A stretch of DNA of 64,000 nt from Roseovarius litorisediminis (GCF_900172295.1 NZ_FWFL01000008.1:1-64000), one strand, 5' to 3'. Positions 27,722 to 37,660 are shown, counted from the stretch's first letter. Notes: generated by a model from the letters alone, not told the origin. Numbers and translations: made by a program.

Positions 27722-29023
27722 TTAGTCGTTCAGATGGTCCAGTCGCGCACGCACCGACAGGCCGTGCGCCTCAAGGCTTTCGCTGATCGCCAGCGTTTCA
27801 GCCGTAGGGCCAATAGTGCGCAGGGCCTCGGGCGTCATTTTGGCCAGCGTGGTGCGTTTGACAAAATCCATCACACTCAACCCGCTGCTGAACCGTGCCG
27901 AACGGGCGGTGGGCAGCACGTGGTTTGGCCCGCCAACGTAATCGCCAATTGCCTCGGGCGTCCAGGCGCCAAGGAATATCGCACCGGCATGGGTAATCTT
28001 TTGCGAAAGCGCATCAGGGTCTTCCACGCACAACTCAAGGTGCTCGGGCGCGATGCGATTGCTAAGCTCCGCCGCACGATCCAGATCGGGCACTATAATC
28101 ACGGCGCCAAAATTTCGCCAACTGGCTCCTGCAATCTTGCGTCGTTCCAGCGTTTGCAGATGCTTATCGATTGCGGCGCTGACAGCATGGGCCATACCGG
28201 CGTCATTCGTAATCAGGATGGATTGCGCGCTTTCGTCATGTTCAGCCTGGCTGAGCATATCCAGCGCAATCCAGTCGGGGTTTTGACTGGCATCGGCAAT
28301 CACCAGAATTTCCGACGGCCCCGCAATCATGTCAATTCCGACCTTGCCGAACACCCGCCGCTTGGCCGCCGCGACAAAGGCGTTGCCGGGCCCGGTGATC
28401 TTGTCCACTGGCGCAATCGTTTCGGTGCCATAGGCCAGTGCCGCAATCGCTTGCGCACCGCCAATGCGGTATACTTCGTCCACGCCTGAAAGTTGCGCCG
28501 CCAGCAACACCAGCGGGTTGGCCTGCCCGTCCGGTGTCGGTACGGCAATGGCCAATCGTTCGACCCCCGCAACCTTGGCCGGAATGGCATTCATCAAGAC
28601 CGAGGACGGATACGAGGCCAGCCCCCCCGGCACATACAAACCCGCCGCACTTACCGGCGACCAGCGCCAGCCCAGCATCGCGCCTGTGTCGTCTGTCCAT
28701 GTCTCATCAGAAGGCATCTGGCGCGCGTGATAGTCTTGGATGCGCGCCGCAGACAGTTCAAGCGCGGCACGCTCGTTATCAGGTACCTGCGCCACAAGGG
28801 TTGCAATTTCTTCCGTCGAAAACCGCAGAGTTTCAGGCGTCAGTGCCAGCCGGTCAAATTTTTCAGTCAGCTCGATCAGTGCTGTATCGCCTCGCTTGCG
28901 AACGTCCGCAATGATCCCCGCCACAATGTGATCCACATCAGGGCTGTCCTCACGCTTGGCGCCCAAAAGGGCGGCAAAGGCGTTTTCAAAATCAGCATCG
29001 TGGGCGTTCAGAAAAACCGGCAT
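27722..29023 (-). CDS. hisD: Histidinol dehydrogenase
   Basis: Protein of 433 residues, normal length. Family motifs are clear: GLYVPGGLASYPSSVLMNAIPAKVAGV, GGAQAIAALAYGTETI, GPGNAFVAAAKR, GPSEILVIAD and the C-terminal VGGPNHVLPT with catalytic Glu/His in IAPEHLEL. It catalyses the last two steps of histidine synthesis (histidinol to histidine) with NAD. It is part of the murA-DUF2948-hisD block, which here is split by a cytochrome c gene on the opposite strand. Confidence 0.95.
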   Translation of the reverse strand: MPVFLNAHDADFENAFAALLGAKREDSPDVDHIVAGIIADVRKRGDTALIELTEKFDRLALTPETLRFSTEEIATLVAQVPDNERAALELSAARIQDYHARQMPSDETWTDDTGAMLGWRWSPVSAAGLYVPGGLASYPSSVLMNAIPAKVAGVERLAIAVPTPDGQANPLVLLAAQLSGVDEVYRIGGAQAIAALAYGTETIAPVDKITGPGNAFVAAAKRRVFGKVGIDMIAGPSEILVIADASQNPDWIALDMLSQAEHDESAQSILITNDAGMAHAVSAAIDKHLQTLERRKIAGASWRNFGAVIIVPDLDRAAELSNRIAPEHLELCVEDPDALSQKITHAGAIFLGAWTPEAIGDYVGGPNHVLPTARSARFSSGLSVMDFVKRTTLAKMTPEALRTIGPTAETLAISESLEAHGLSVRARLDHLND

Positions 29024-29094
29024 CGGGCAGCCTCCTTGGTTCCCCGACCCTTAAAGCCATCAGCGCCAAGGCTCAAGCCACACCAATAACGGCT

Positions 29095-29108
29095 TGATCC
29101 GCATCAAT
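29095..29108 (+). promoter_or_regulatory. FNR/FnrL-type binding site
   Basis: TTGAT-CCGC-ATCAA is a perfect match to the FNR half-site pair TTGAT-N4-ATCAA. It is centred about 91 bp before the cytochrome c ATG, a distance compatible with activation at about -41 of a start near 29143. Confidence 0.7.
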
Positions 29109-29192
29109 GCGCAAGTTGCCAAGGTGATTAGGCTTCAAGTGGGGTGAATACGCCCCGACATCGCGCTGATGCACAAAAAAGGAGGATTTTTG

Positions 29193-29597
29193 ATGCAAAA
29201 ACCGAACAAAAAAACAACCGCACTCGCGACTGCCTTTGTAACTGCCCTGTCAGGTGCAGCCCTTGCCGAGGACACAGGCAAGGCGGAATACATGGAAAGT
29301 TGCGTGGCCTGCCATGGGGAAACTGCTGCAGGCGACGGTCCTCTTGCTGAACTTATGACTGTTCCTGTGCCAGCCCTGACAAATCTCAGCGCCGCAAATG
29401 ATGGTGTGTTCCCGATGCTTGCGGTGATCCAGACAATTGATGGTCGGCAAGGGATCAAGGGGCATGGCTATCCAATGCCGACGTGGGGCAAACGTTTCAC
29501 CAAGGAGATTGAAAATGCAGGCCCCTACGGCTCCGAGATCATCGTGCGCGGTCGTATTTTGTCGCTGGCCTACTATCTGGAATCAATTCAGAAATAG
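29193..29597 (+). CDS. Monoheme c-type cytochrome
   Basis: Protein of 134 residues with a signal peptide ending ALA-E (about 1-25), a single heme site CVACH near 40 and a likely distal Met in HGYPMPTWG. This is a periplasmic class I-like cytochrome c. Start ATG 29193 follows GGAGGA by seven bases; an upstream in-frame ATG would precede the signal sequence. It lies between hisD and DUF2948 in opposite orientation, downstream of a perfect FNR-type site, so expression in low oxygen is expected. The electron-transfer partner is unknown. Confidence 0.85.
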   Translation: MQKPNKKTTALATAFVTALSGAALAEDTGKAEYMESCVACHGETAAGDGPLAELMTVPVPALTNLSAANDGVFPMLAVIQTIDGRQGIKGHGYPMPTWGKRFTKEIENAGPYGSEIIVRGRILSLAYYLESIQK

Positions 29598-29617
29598 GTC
29601 CGCCACTCAAATCCCAT

Positions 29618-29660
29618 ATCCTTGCGCCAAACCAAAGATTTAAAATTGGGGCGCAAGGAT
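29618..29660. terminator. Stem-loop between convergent cytochrome and DUF2948 genes
   Basis: ATCCTTGCGCC and GGCGCAAGGAT form a perfect 11-bp dyad with a 21-nt loop that itself has CCAA/TTGG. No T run follows on either strand. Its place between two convergent stops suggests a bidirectional termination or mRNA-stabilising element. Confidence 0.5.
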
Positions 29661-29719
29661 TCACGCGCCGACATTGGCCGCGGAAATTTTGAATAAACCA
29701 GGACGCATGCCCACAGGTT

Positions 29720-30190
29720 TTAGAGATTGTGATCAGGAATTTTTCCAGAAGGCGCGATATAGGGGCGTGTGACGTCTTTCAACGTTACTTCCAGCGCCTC
29801 AATCTCAAGCCGGATCGCACCATCGCCTGCCAGCGTCAGCAGGACATGACCTGCGCCTTCCTCACCCGGTTCAAAGGTGACTGCCAGCAAAGACAGGATC
29901 ATCTCGCGGTCCTGCCGGTCAATCCCCTGACTGGCCACCCCCAGCACATTATCAATTACTAAAAGCGACTGCACACGCTCGGGCGCATGACGCCCACGGC
30001 CGGGATCCTCCCATCGGAACCGGTTGAGCAGCAAAGCAAAACACCGCTGCCCGGAGCGCCATGTCATTTCAGTGATCGGAAATATCGCGTCCTGCAGCAA
30101 GGACGAAATCACCTGCAGGTCTTCCGGGTCGAAAGCGCCTAAATTCAGCGGCGCCTCGCGGCCATCTTCAAATGTGGCGTCGTTGTTCAT
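29720..30190 (-). CDS. DUF2948 family protein
   Basis: Protein of 156 residues recognised as DUF2948 by [24 protein letters not shown] and [13 protein letters not shown]. The function is unknown. It overlaps murA by ATGA and in related genomes sits between murA and hisD. Confidence 0.87.
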   Translation of the reverse strand: MNNDATFEDGREAPLNLGAFDPEDLQVISSLLQDAIFPITEMTWRSGQRCFALLLNRFRWEDPGRGRHAPERVQSLLVIDNVLGVASQGIDRQDREMILSLLAVTFEPGEEGAGHVLLTLAGDGAIRLEIEALEVTLKDVTRPYIAPSGKIPDHNL

Positions 30191-31455
30191 TGACCCGAAA
30201 TCCGTTCTATACGGGCGCCGACACTTTCCAGTTTGCGCACCACGTGTTCGTATCCCCGATCAAGGTGATAAACCCGACTGACAATTGTCTCGCCTTCAGC
30301 AGCCAGACCAGCCAGTATAAGCGAAACAGAGGCCCGCAGATCGGTTGCCATCACCGGCGCGCCTTTCAGGCGCTCAACTCCGGTCACAGTAGCGGTGCCG
30401 CCATGCACATCAATTTTGGCGCCCATTCGGATAAGTTCAGGCGCGTGCATAAACCGGTTCTCGAAAATCTTTTCCTCCAGCACGCTGGTACCCTGGGCGG
30501 TACACATCAGCGCCATCATCTGCGCCTGCAGGTCGGTCGGAAAGCCCGGAAACGGCTCGGTTGTCACATCAACGGCGCGGACGTGTCCATTCTTGCGGGC
30601 AACTTTCAGACCGGTTTTCGTTTCTTCCACACTGATCCCCGCCGCGTCCAGCTTTTCACAAAATGCGCCGACCAGGTCGATCCGGCCACCCAGGCATTCC
30701 AACTCACCACCACATATGGCCGGTGCCAGCATATAAGTGCCCAGTTCGATACGGTCAGTGACCACCGGATGGGTCGCCCCATTCAACCGGTCAACACCTT
30801 GGATCGTGATAGTGCTTGTGCCATCCCCATCGATCTGCGCCCCCATGCGGCGCAGGCAATCTGCCAGATCAACAATCTCGGGCTCGCGTGCCGCGTTGTT
30901 CAGTACCGTGGTTCCCTTGGCCAATGTCGCCGCCATCAGGGCATTTTCCGTGGCTCCGACCGATACAAGCGGAAAATCGACGTTGCCACCTTTCAGGCCG
31001 CCGGGCGCTTTTGCGTGCACATAGCCTTCTTTCAGCTCCAGTTCGGCCCCCATCGCCTCTAGCGCCTTGAGATGCAGATCAACAGGGCGTGCGCCAATGG
31101 CACAGCCCCCCGGCAAAGACACCACCGCGTGGCCGTCGCGGGCCAGCATGGGACCCAGTACAAGAATCGAAGCCCGCATTTTACGCACAATGTCATAATC
31201 GGCCACGTGGTTGTTCAGCGCATGGCTGGACATCACCAGAACTTGCCCGTCCTGCAGTTGTGTCACTTCTGCACCAAGCGATCTGAGCAACTCTGTCATG
31301 GTCTTGATATCCGACAGGCGCGGCGCATTGGTCAGTGTCAGCGGCTCATCACTCAGCAACGTAGCAGGCATCAGCGTCAGACAGGCGTTCTTGGCCCCTG
31401 CAATAGGGATCTGCCCATTCAACGGGCCATTTCCTGTCACGATAATCGAATCCAT
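30187..31455 (-). CDS. murA: UDP-N-acetylglucosamine 1-carboxyvinyltransferase
   Basis: Protein of 422 residues, normal length. The N-terminal [19 protein letters not shown] carries the substrate lysine/asparagine. The catalytic Cys is in [16 protein letters not shown], so the fosfomycin-sensitive Cys form is kept. It transfers enolpyruvate from PEP to UDP-GlcNAc, the first committed step of peptidoglycan synthesis in the cytoplasm. It is preceded closely by a 49-codon basic ORF and overlaps DUF2948. Confidence 0.95.
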   Translation of the reverse strand: MDSIIVTGNGPLNGQIPIAGAKNACLTLMPATLLSDEPLTLTNAPRLSDIKTMTELLRSLGAEVTQLQDGQVLVMSSHALNNHVADYDIVRKMRASILVLGPMLARDGHAVVSLPGGCAIGARPVDLHLKALEAMGAELELKEGYVHAKAPGGLKGGNVDFPLVSVGATENALMAATLAKGTTVLNNAAREPEIVDLADCLRRMGAQIDGDGTSTITIQGVDRLNGATHPVVTDRIELGTYMLAPAICGGELECLGGRIDLVGAFCEKLDAAGISVEETKTGLKVARKNGHVRAVDVTTEPFPGFPTDLQAQMMALMCTAQGTSVLEEKIFENRFMHAPELIRMGAKIDVHGGTATVTGVERLKGAPVMATDLRASVSLILAGLAAEGETIVSRVYHLDRGYEHVVRKLESVGARIERISGQ

Positions 31456-31460
31456 CTGCT

Positions 31461-31610
31461 CTAACCTTTTTCTTTAGCGGTCTTAACACCCTCGCGCGCG
31501 CGCAGTTGCGACTTACGCCGGCTCAGGTTGGCCTTCAATGCCGCCTTTAACCGGTCTTCACGCGACTGCGGCTCTTTTCCAGTCTTTTTCTTGGACTCTT
31601 GCTTATCCAT
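31461..31610 (-). CDS. Small basic protein (49 aa) upstream of murA
   Basis: A 49-residue frame, [20 protein letters not shown]...TAKEKG, very rich in Lys and Arg with a helical core ([21 protein letters not shown]). It starts at ATG 31610 preceded by GAGAGGGGCC and ends 5 bp before the murA start, so it likely heads the murA operon. The compact charged pattern looks like a real small protein seen before murA in roseobacters, but I cannot name a family. A nucleic-acid-binding role is only a guess from charge. Confidence 0.6.
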   Translation of the reverse strand: MDKQESKKKTGKEPQSREDRLKAALKANLSRRKSQLRAREGVKTAKEKG

Positions 31611-31653
31611 GGCCCCTCTCTACAGCAGGCATTAAAAAGGGTCCAGATAACGC

Positions 31654-31682
31654 TTGCACCACCCGCCATAAGGGGCTAATCA
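31654..31682 (+). promoter_or_regulatory. Promoter of tRNA-Thr
   Basis: TTGCAC (31654-31659), a 17-bp spacer and TAATCA (31677-31682) are placed so that transcription would start a few bases before the tRNA. Confidence 0.5.
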
Positions 31683-31696
31683 GCCCGCCACGATGT

Positions 31697-31771
31697 GCTG
31701 CTGTAGCTCAGTGGTAGAGCGCGTCATTGGTAATGACGAGGTCGGGAGTTCAATCCTCCCCAGCAGCACCA
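31697..31771 (+). tRNA. tRNA-Thr (GGU)
   Basis: A 75-nt tRNA with acceptor GCTGCTG/CAGCAGC, discriminator A and encoded CCA. The anticodon stem CGTCA/TGACG encloses loop TTGGTAA, anticodon GGT. Confidence 0.95.
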
Positions 31772-32193
31772 TATCACACTTATCCCAGCAAGAATTGCCG
31801 AACGTCTTGTGAGCTAAGATGTATCCTACCCCCCGCATATCTTCGGGCCTGCACGTCAGCGGCTTCAAAAACGCCAGCCTGAACTGCAGACAGGACACTG
31901 CGTAGCTTTCATTTTTCTATATTTCCCAGGCACCTGAGAGGAAACAAAGGGCAGGCTCCGTATCGTCTAGGGGCCTACTCACATTTGACAGCGGCTTTTC
32001 TGACTTTTCAGCAAGTAGGAAACACGCCACAGCAGCGTTTCCATCTTAGATTCATCAACTTTGATGATAGCCTGGTTCTTTGTCCCGACCATCCGCTTAA
32101 CGCACTCCAACATCCTCTTTTCAGCAAACTCGGCCTGACGGCACCATCCTTCACGATTGGCTTGCGCAAACTCAGGTCACCCGATCCAAGAAT
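31772..32193. other. Spacer between tRNA-Thr and cyanophycin locus
   Basis: A 422-bp region. On the minus strand a start-less frame of about 65 codons (ending TGA at 31979-31981) reads like a protein fragment but I recognise no family. Otherwise nothing identifiable. It could be debris next to a tRNA. Confidence 0.35.
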
Positions 32194-33930
32194 TCATTCA
32201 CCCAAAAGCTGGAAAACCTCGTCGCGCTCGGCCAATACAAGCAGCAAGGCCAGATCTCCGGGTTGCAATTGCTTCAAGATCATCTGCGCTGCATGCTTTG
32301 GAGAGTCGGCGAACTGCATCTGGTCAGGGCTCAACCCTGCACCGATCGCTGCCTTTTCGATCAAAACTGGTACTTCCCCCAGGTTCCGGCCGCGCAGATA
32401 GCCCTCCAATTCGGTGGCAACCACGATGTCGGGATCGAACTTCAACGCAGTCAGGGTGACGTCATGGATATCCTGATCCGATCTGTCCCCAGCGTGACTC
32501 AACATGATGAATCGGCGCTTGGCAGGCAGTTCTGACATGGCGTCGCAGACCGCAGCTATCGAATGAGGATTATGGGCAAAGTCCACAAACACCCGAGCAC
32601 CACCATACGAAAATTCATTGCAACGACCGGGATTGTCTTTGGCGTCCGGCCTGAACGATGACAATCCGGCGCAAATCGCAGTATCAGGAAAGTCCATGGC
32701 CTTTCCTACACAGAGCGCTTCCAACACGTTAGAGATGTTGTATTTCGCCGCCCCATGCATGGTGATCGGCACATCAGACAGGGAAATCATCGACTGCTCT
32801 GCCTGCCCGTCAAAGAAAACCAGTGTTTTTTCCCGCAGAAATGCGCAGGGAATGCCCTTTGCACGGGCGCTTTGCACCTGGGGGGCATTTGGATTCAACG
32901 ACACCCACCAGATTGTTGCATCCGTATGCGCCGCTTCAGCTACGACAAACGCGTCGTCCGCATTCAATACCAGCACCCCATCCTCGGCCAGAGTTCGGTG
33001 AACAGCAAATTTGGCCTGGGCCAGTTCAGGCACAGTGTTAACACCGTATTGTCCCAGATGGTCGTTGGCGACATTGGTCACAACCGCAACACGGGCCCGC
33101 CGTGTCGGCAACCCGCGGCGCAGAATGCCGCCTCTGGCCACTTCAAGACAGGCGACCTCCAGACGCGGATTGCGTAGCAGCATACGCGCGCCACCCGGGC
33201 CAGAGTAATCTCCCCTATCCAGAATTTTATCGCCGACACGTACAAAATCGGTCGAGGTCAACCCGGCGACCTTGCCCGCAGCTTTGGCAATGGCAGTGCA
33301 AAGCCGGGTGGTTGTGGTTTTGCCATTGGTGCCGGTGATAAAGGCAATAGGCACATCATGAAGCGTGGCCCAGTCAACCTGATCTGGTGCAGGCAAAGCA
33401 TCCACTGGCCAGACTTTGCTGCCATTGCCATGACCGACCGAAATCTCGTCGTCATCACACAGGATATCCACGCCATGTTCGTGCGCCGCCGTAATCAGCG
33501 TGATCAGCGCCGGGTTAGCCTCTTGCGCCATGACGCCTTTGACGTCCGCAATCATGCTGTCAAAGTCATCCGGTTCCTGATCCAACAGCGCCGCGGCACA
33601 GAAATGCCAGGCCGTCTGCGCCGCAAAAACACTTGAGTAAAGTTGATCCATCGGCGCCGAGAGCGCCAGATTCACACCGCCCTGAAACTGACGCGATGCG
33701 AGGCTTTCATCCTGCCAGCCAAGCGCATCCAACACCCGGCGTGCATGCTTGTTCCACAGTTCCACGACCTGATCGGCATCGACATCATCAAAGAAAACAT
33801 CAATCACCGCGCCGGGCAGGTCCCACATCAAGCCTGGCCCTGTCAGGCGACGGACATCATCAACGCGGATATTATCAGCTTGCGCGCTTTCAATTGACAA
33901 TGCGGCTTCAAGGGCTTCGATCCGGTCCAT
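32194..33930 (-). CDS. Mur ligase-family protein of the cyanophycin locus (no ATP-grasp domain)
   Basis: Protein of 578 residues. An N-terminal part of about 200 residues is of unknown fold. It is followed by a Mur-ligase module: P-loop FITGTNGKTTTTR near 203, ARGGILRRGL, TNVANDHLGQYGV, and the C-terminal domain with VFVDFAHNPHSI. These match the C-terminal half of CphA, but the ATP-grasp module that adds aspartate in CphA is absent. ATG 33930 has GGGG at good spacing; a TTG at 33948 would overlap the cphA stop. It is likely translated with cphA and may add one residue to, or help process, cyanophycin. That role is inference. Confidence 0.8.
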   Translation of the reverse strand: MDRIEALEAALSIESAQADNIRVDDVRRLTGPGLMWDLPGAVIDVFFDDVDADQVVELWNKHARRVLDALGWQDESLASRQFQGGVNLALSAPMDQLYSSVFAAQTAWHFCAAALLDQEPDDFDSMIADVKGVMAQEANPALITLITAAHEHGVDILCDDDEISVGHGNGSKVWPVDALPAPDQVDWATLHDVPIAFITGTNGKTTTTRLCTAIAKAAGKVAGLTSTDFVRVGDKILDRGDYSGPGGARMLLRNPRLEVACLEVARGGILRRGLPTRRARVAVVTNVANDHLGQYGVNTVPELAQAKFAVHRTLAEDGVLVLNADDAFVVAEAAHTDATIWWVSLNPNAPQVQSARAKGIPCAFLREKTLVFFDGQAEQSMISLSDVPITMHGAAKYNISNVLEALCVGKAMDFPDTAICAGLSSFRPDAKDNPGRCNEFSYGGARVFVDFAHNPHSIAAVCDAMSELPAKRRFIMLSHAGDRSDQDIHDVTLTALKFDPDIVVATELEGYLRGRNLGEVPVLIEKAAIGAGLSPDQMQFADSPKHAAQMILKQLQPGDLALLLVLAERDEVFQLLGE

Positions 33931-33944
33931 CGGCATTACCCCGT

Positions 33945-36746
33945 TCAATCCGCATCTTCACTGCTTTCGCGCGCAAGCCGCACGCCGCGTTCATCCCGGA
34001 TCAGGGTTTGGTCAGCGTCGAGCATTTCTTCGAATTCAACCGTCTGTGTGGGATTGGGAGTCGCAGCCTCGGCTTGGGTCTCTTCTTCGCTGGCGTTAAA
34101 ATAAATGATTTGCTTCCAACAGCGCGCACTGTCGTCGCCCAGTATCACAAGAAGATCTCCAGCCTCGGCCATTTCCAACCCGGCATTTACCGCTTCGACC
34201 TCATCGGGGATTACGGTGATTGCTTTTTCTTCGACACCTTGCCGGATCAGTTCGGCCTTGATCATCTGTGGCACTTCATCCTGCCCGCGCCCGCGACGGC
34301 GATCATCGGCCTTGCAGATGTAATGATCAAAATGTCCGGCAATAATCCGGGCGCTTTCCAAGATGTCCTCGTCGCGGCGGTCTCCCGGCATTGCAGTTAC
34401 GACAATGCGACGGCCCTTTACATCAAGCCGGTCAGAAAGCCCTGTCATGGCACCAATCGCAGCCGGGTTATGAGCGTAATCCAGAATCACCTTGAACGGC
34501 AGTTCATCATACACATTCATACGACCCGGCGCCTGGAAATAACTGGTGTCAAAGGTGCGCAGCCCGTGGCGGATATTATCCAGATCCACCCCGAAACTAT
34601 AGGCCATGGCTGCCGCAAACATCGCGTTCTGAACGTTGAAGATAGCCTTGCCTTCCAGTGATGCTGGGATCAGATGTGACCACAGTACAGGCATGTGAAG
34701 CCCGTTGTCATATATCGTCAGCATGTCGCCATTCATGCCGCTTTCCAGCACAATCGCCTTGCCGCCGGATTTAATGTGTTCCTTTACCAGGGGGTGTCCG
34801 GGATTAGTGGTCACATAAAAGATCGTATCGACATCTGTATAATCTGCCATCTTCAGGCAGTTGATATCGTCGGCATTGAGCACGGCCGTATCCGTGGCAC
34901 TTTCCACAACCACGCGTTTGACCACGGCCAGTTCTTCCACAGTGTTAATGCCGCCCAGACCCAGGTGGTCAGCGGACACATTCAGACAGGCGGCCACGTT
35001 TGATCTCTGATACCCAAGCCCAGACCGTACCAGCCCGCCGCGTGCGGTTTCCATCACCGCGAAATCGACTTTCGGATCGCGCAATACGATCTGCGCCGAT
35101 TTAGGCCCGGTCATGTCGCCTTTGACGCTCAGCTTGCCATCCACATAAACTCCGTCGGTCGACGTCATGCCAACGGTCCTGCCGCTGCCCTTCATGATGT
35201 GGCCCAGCATTCGCGACGTGGTGGTCTTGCCATTGGTCCCGGTGATTGCGGCAATCGGAATGCGGGCTTCCTCGCCCGCCGGAAACAGCATGTCGATCAC
35301 CTTGCCTGACACATCGCGCGGTTGCCCTTCCGAGGGCGCAACATGCATGCGAAATCCAGGGGCAGCATTGACTTCAACAATTGCTCCACCGATTTCTTTG
35401 TAGGATTTGGTGATGTCATCAATCAGAAAATCCACACCACCAACATCCAGCCCGACAGCCATGATCGCGCGCTCGGCCATGTCGCGGTTGTCGGGGTGGA
35501 CGATGTCGGTCATGTCAATCGCCGTGCCCCCTGTCGACAGATTGGCTGTTGAACGCAGGTAAAAGACCTCTCCTTTGGGCAAAACCGTCTCGGAGTCATG
35601 ACCAGCTTCGGCCAGCAGGCGATTGGCTTGGCTGTCCAGCTCCAGCATTGTCAGCACTTTTTCGTGGCCGATCCCGCGGCGAGGGTCCTGGTTCACGATT
35701 TCGATCAACTGCGCAATGGTGTGTTCGCCATCACCGACAACATGGCCGGGCACCCGCTTGGCCACCGCCTCAAGCTTGTTGTTCACGACCAGCATCCTGT
35801 GATCAAATCCGGTGACAAAGCTTTCAACCAGAATGGCGCGACTTTTGGAATGTTGCTTGGCTTCGTCAAAGCCGGCCTCAACTTCTTCGTCGGTATTCAG
35901 GTTGATTGACACGCCGCGCCCATGATTGGCATCCAGAGGTTTTACCACAACCGGGTAGCCAATGCGCCGTGCCGCCCGCGCTGCTTCGCGGGAACTATAA
36001 ACCATGTGTTGCTGCGGCACCGGCAAGCCAAGGTCATTCAACAGATTATGCGTGTCTTCCTTGTCGCAGGAAATCTCGACTGCAATATGTTTGGTTTCCG
36101 AGGTGATCGTGGCCTGAATCCGCTTTTGATATTTACCATGTCCGAATTGAACCAGCGAATGCTGGTTCAGGCGAATCCAGGGTATGTCACGTTCTTCGGC
36201 CGCTTTGACCAGCGAACCGGTCGAAGGGCCAAATTCCTTGCGTTGCGCCCGCAGTACGAAAGCGCGCATTTCGTCTTCCCAGTCGAAATCCGGATCAAAT
36301 TCGTAGTCAGACTGATCTTTCAGAGATTGCGGCAGCAGATGCATCAACAGGCGCAGCGCCAGTTCACCTGCAGCCAGCCCGACATCGCGTTGGCGGTATT
36401 GGTAAACCATGTTGTACTGGCCCGGTTCTCCTGTGGACCTTGTACGCCCAAACGTTACGTCAGTACCGGCAACGCCCTGAATCTCCAATGCACAATGTTC
36501 CAGAACATGGCCCAGCCAAGTCCCCTCGTCTTCGCGTAAACGGCGGATAAATCCGCCTGGCTCGCGGTAAGAACAGCCATGTTCTTCAAGCCCGGGCAAC
36601 GCATCTACAAGGGCATCAATATAGTCAGTTCCGATTTTTGCCGAGGGCCAGTTTTCGAGAAACCCCAGGTCAATAACGTGACGTATGACTGGAAAGCTTG
36701 CCCAAACATTAGGGCCGACAAAAACATTGGTTGAGATAATCTTCAT
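33945..36746 (-). CDS. cphA: Cyanophycin synthetase
   Basis: Protein of 933 residues. An N-terminal domain (1-160) is followed by an ATP-grasp module (about 200-480, with VVVKPLDANHGRGVSINL and VGGVDFLIDD..EVNAAPGFRMH) and a Mur-ligase module (P-loop ITGTNGKTTTSR near 503, ARGGLVRSGLGYQ, ILDYAHNPAAIGAMT). This is the full CphA layout. It makes multi-L-arginyl-poly-L-aspartate, a cytoplasmic nitrogen store, without ribosomes. It lies between cphB and the second Mur-ligase protein, 38 bp after cphB. Confidence 0.95.
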   Translation of the reverse strand: MKIISTNVFVGPNVWASFPVIRHVIDLGFLENWPSAKIGTDYIDALVDALPGLEEHGCSYREPGGFIRRLREDEGTWLGHVLEHCALEIQGVAGTDVTFGRTRSTGEPGQYNMVYQYRQRDVGLAAGELALRLLMHLLPQSLKDQSDYEFDPDFDWEDEMRAFVLRAQRKEFGPSTGSLVKAAEERDIPWIRLNQHSLVQFGHGKYQKRIQATITSETKHIAVEISCDKEDTHNLLNDLGLPVPQQHMVYSSREAARAARRIGYPVVVKPLDANHGRGVSINLNTDEEVEAGFDEAKQHSKSRAILVESFVTGFDHRMLVVNNKLEAVAKRVPGHVVGDGEHTIAQLIEIVNQDPRRGIGHEKVLTMLELDSQANRLLAEAGHDSETVLPKGEVFYLRSTANLSTGGTAIDMTDIVHPDNRDMAERAIMAVGLDVGGVDFLIDDITKSYKEIGGAIVEVNAAPGFRMHVAPSEGQPRDVSGKVIDMLFPAGEEARIPIAAITGTNGKTTTSRMLGHIMKGSGRTVGMTSTDGVYVDGKLSVKGDMTGPKSAQIVLRDPKVDFAVMETARGGLVRSGLGYQRSNVAACLNVSADHLGLGGINTVEELAVVKRVVVESATDTAVLNADDINCLKMADYTDVDTIFYVTTNPGHPLVKEHIKSGGKAIVLESGMNGDMLTIYDNGLHMPVLWSHLIPASLEGKAIFNVQNAMFAAAMAYSFGVDLDNIRHGLRTFDTSYFQAPGRMNVYDELPFKVILDYAHNPAAIGAMTGLSDRLDVKGRRIVVTAMPGDRRDEDILESARIIAGHFDHYICKADDRRRGRGQDEVPQMIKAELIRQGVEEKAITVIPDEVEAVNAGLEMAEAGDLLVILGDDSARCWKQIIYFNASEEETQAEAATPNPTQTVEFEEMLDADQTLIRDERGVRLARESSEDAD

Positions 36747-36784
36747 TTGTTTTCCCGCTCAAAAAAACTGATAGTGCCCCCGGA

Positions 36785-37660
36785 TCACCCAAGACTTGTA
36801 TCATTCGGCGCAACGAGTGTGCAGAACGCCATGTGTTCATCCGGTGGATAAGCAACACGTTCCGTCAGATCATAACGGCACCCTTCCCCCAAAACGTCAA
36901 GCCGAAGGCCTAACAGACTCAGGGCTTCGCCTTCACGCGCGTCCCACATTGACGAATGCGTGAGGTGGCTGGCGTCCACAACTGTGACAGTTCCGCTGCC
37001 CACAACTTCCAGCACATTGTCGGGCCCGATGAAAGCCGCTGTATCTTCGTCAATTCCAAGCCCAATCAGAAAAGGATTGTAAGAAGAAGCCGTTAGCAGA
37101 CGTCCAAGCCGGTTTCGCTGGGTGAAATGCTGATCGATGATCACGGCATTGGTCAGCCCCATACCCGGCGCCAAAGTGATATTGCCTTCAGCTGGGGCAG
37201 AATTGCTGCTGCCTCCGGCAACCATGTGCTCGGACATGACAGATGCACCGGCTGAGGTACCTGCAACGGGAACACCCGCGGCATTGCGGCGGCGAATCTT
37301 TTGCGCAACCAATGTGCCGCCCAGAATGGCCGACAGACGCAATTGATTGCCGCCGGTCATAAAGATGCCCGTCGCCCGGTCCAGCATTTCAACAAATCTG
37401 GGGTTGTTACAATCCGCGCGGGTGGAGATCGGCAAAAATTCGACCCTTCCGGCCCCCAGCTCAGAAAAAATCCGGTTATAATCTGGGCCGGTTTCTTCCA
37501 GCATGGACGCCGTGGGAATAACAATGATATCTGCATCTTCGCTGCCCGAAAGCTCCACGAACTTGCGGTGAATCTGCATTTCCTTAACCCGGTCTTCCCC
37601 CCCGCCGATCGGGATGATGTATCCTCGATCGGCATTCTCTGAAATTGGTGCTGGGCACAT
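36785..37660 (-). CDS. cphB: Cyanophycinase
   Basis: Protein of 291 residues of peptidase family S51. GGGEDRVKEMQIHRKFVEL at the N-terminus, FMTGGNQLRLS and the nucleophile segment VAGTSAGASVMSEHM are typical. It cleaves cyanophycin to beta-Asp-Arg dipeptides. Its position as first gene of the cph operon links storage and mobilisation. No dipeptide-splitting isoaspartyl dipeptidase is seen nearby. Confidence 0.93.
   Translation of the reverse strand: MCPAPISENADRGYIIPIGGGEDRVKEMQIHRKFVELSGSEDADIIVIPTASMLEETGPDYNRIFSELGAGRVEFLPISTRADCNNPRFVEMLDRATGIFMTGGNQLRLSAILGGTLVAQKIRRRNAAGVPVAGTSAGASVMSEHMVAGGSSNSAPAEGNITLAPGMGLTNAVIIDQHFTQRNRLGRLLTASSYNPFLIGLGIDEDTAAFIGPDNVLEVVGSGTVTVVDASHLTHSSMWDAREGEALSLLGLRLDVLGEGCRYDLTERVAYPPDEHMAFCTLVAPNDTSLG

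Noticed and set aside
31979-32170. Start-less 65-codon frame on the minus strand beside tRNA-Thr
   Set aside because: Protein-like but without start codon or family match; kept only as a note on the spacer.
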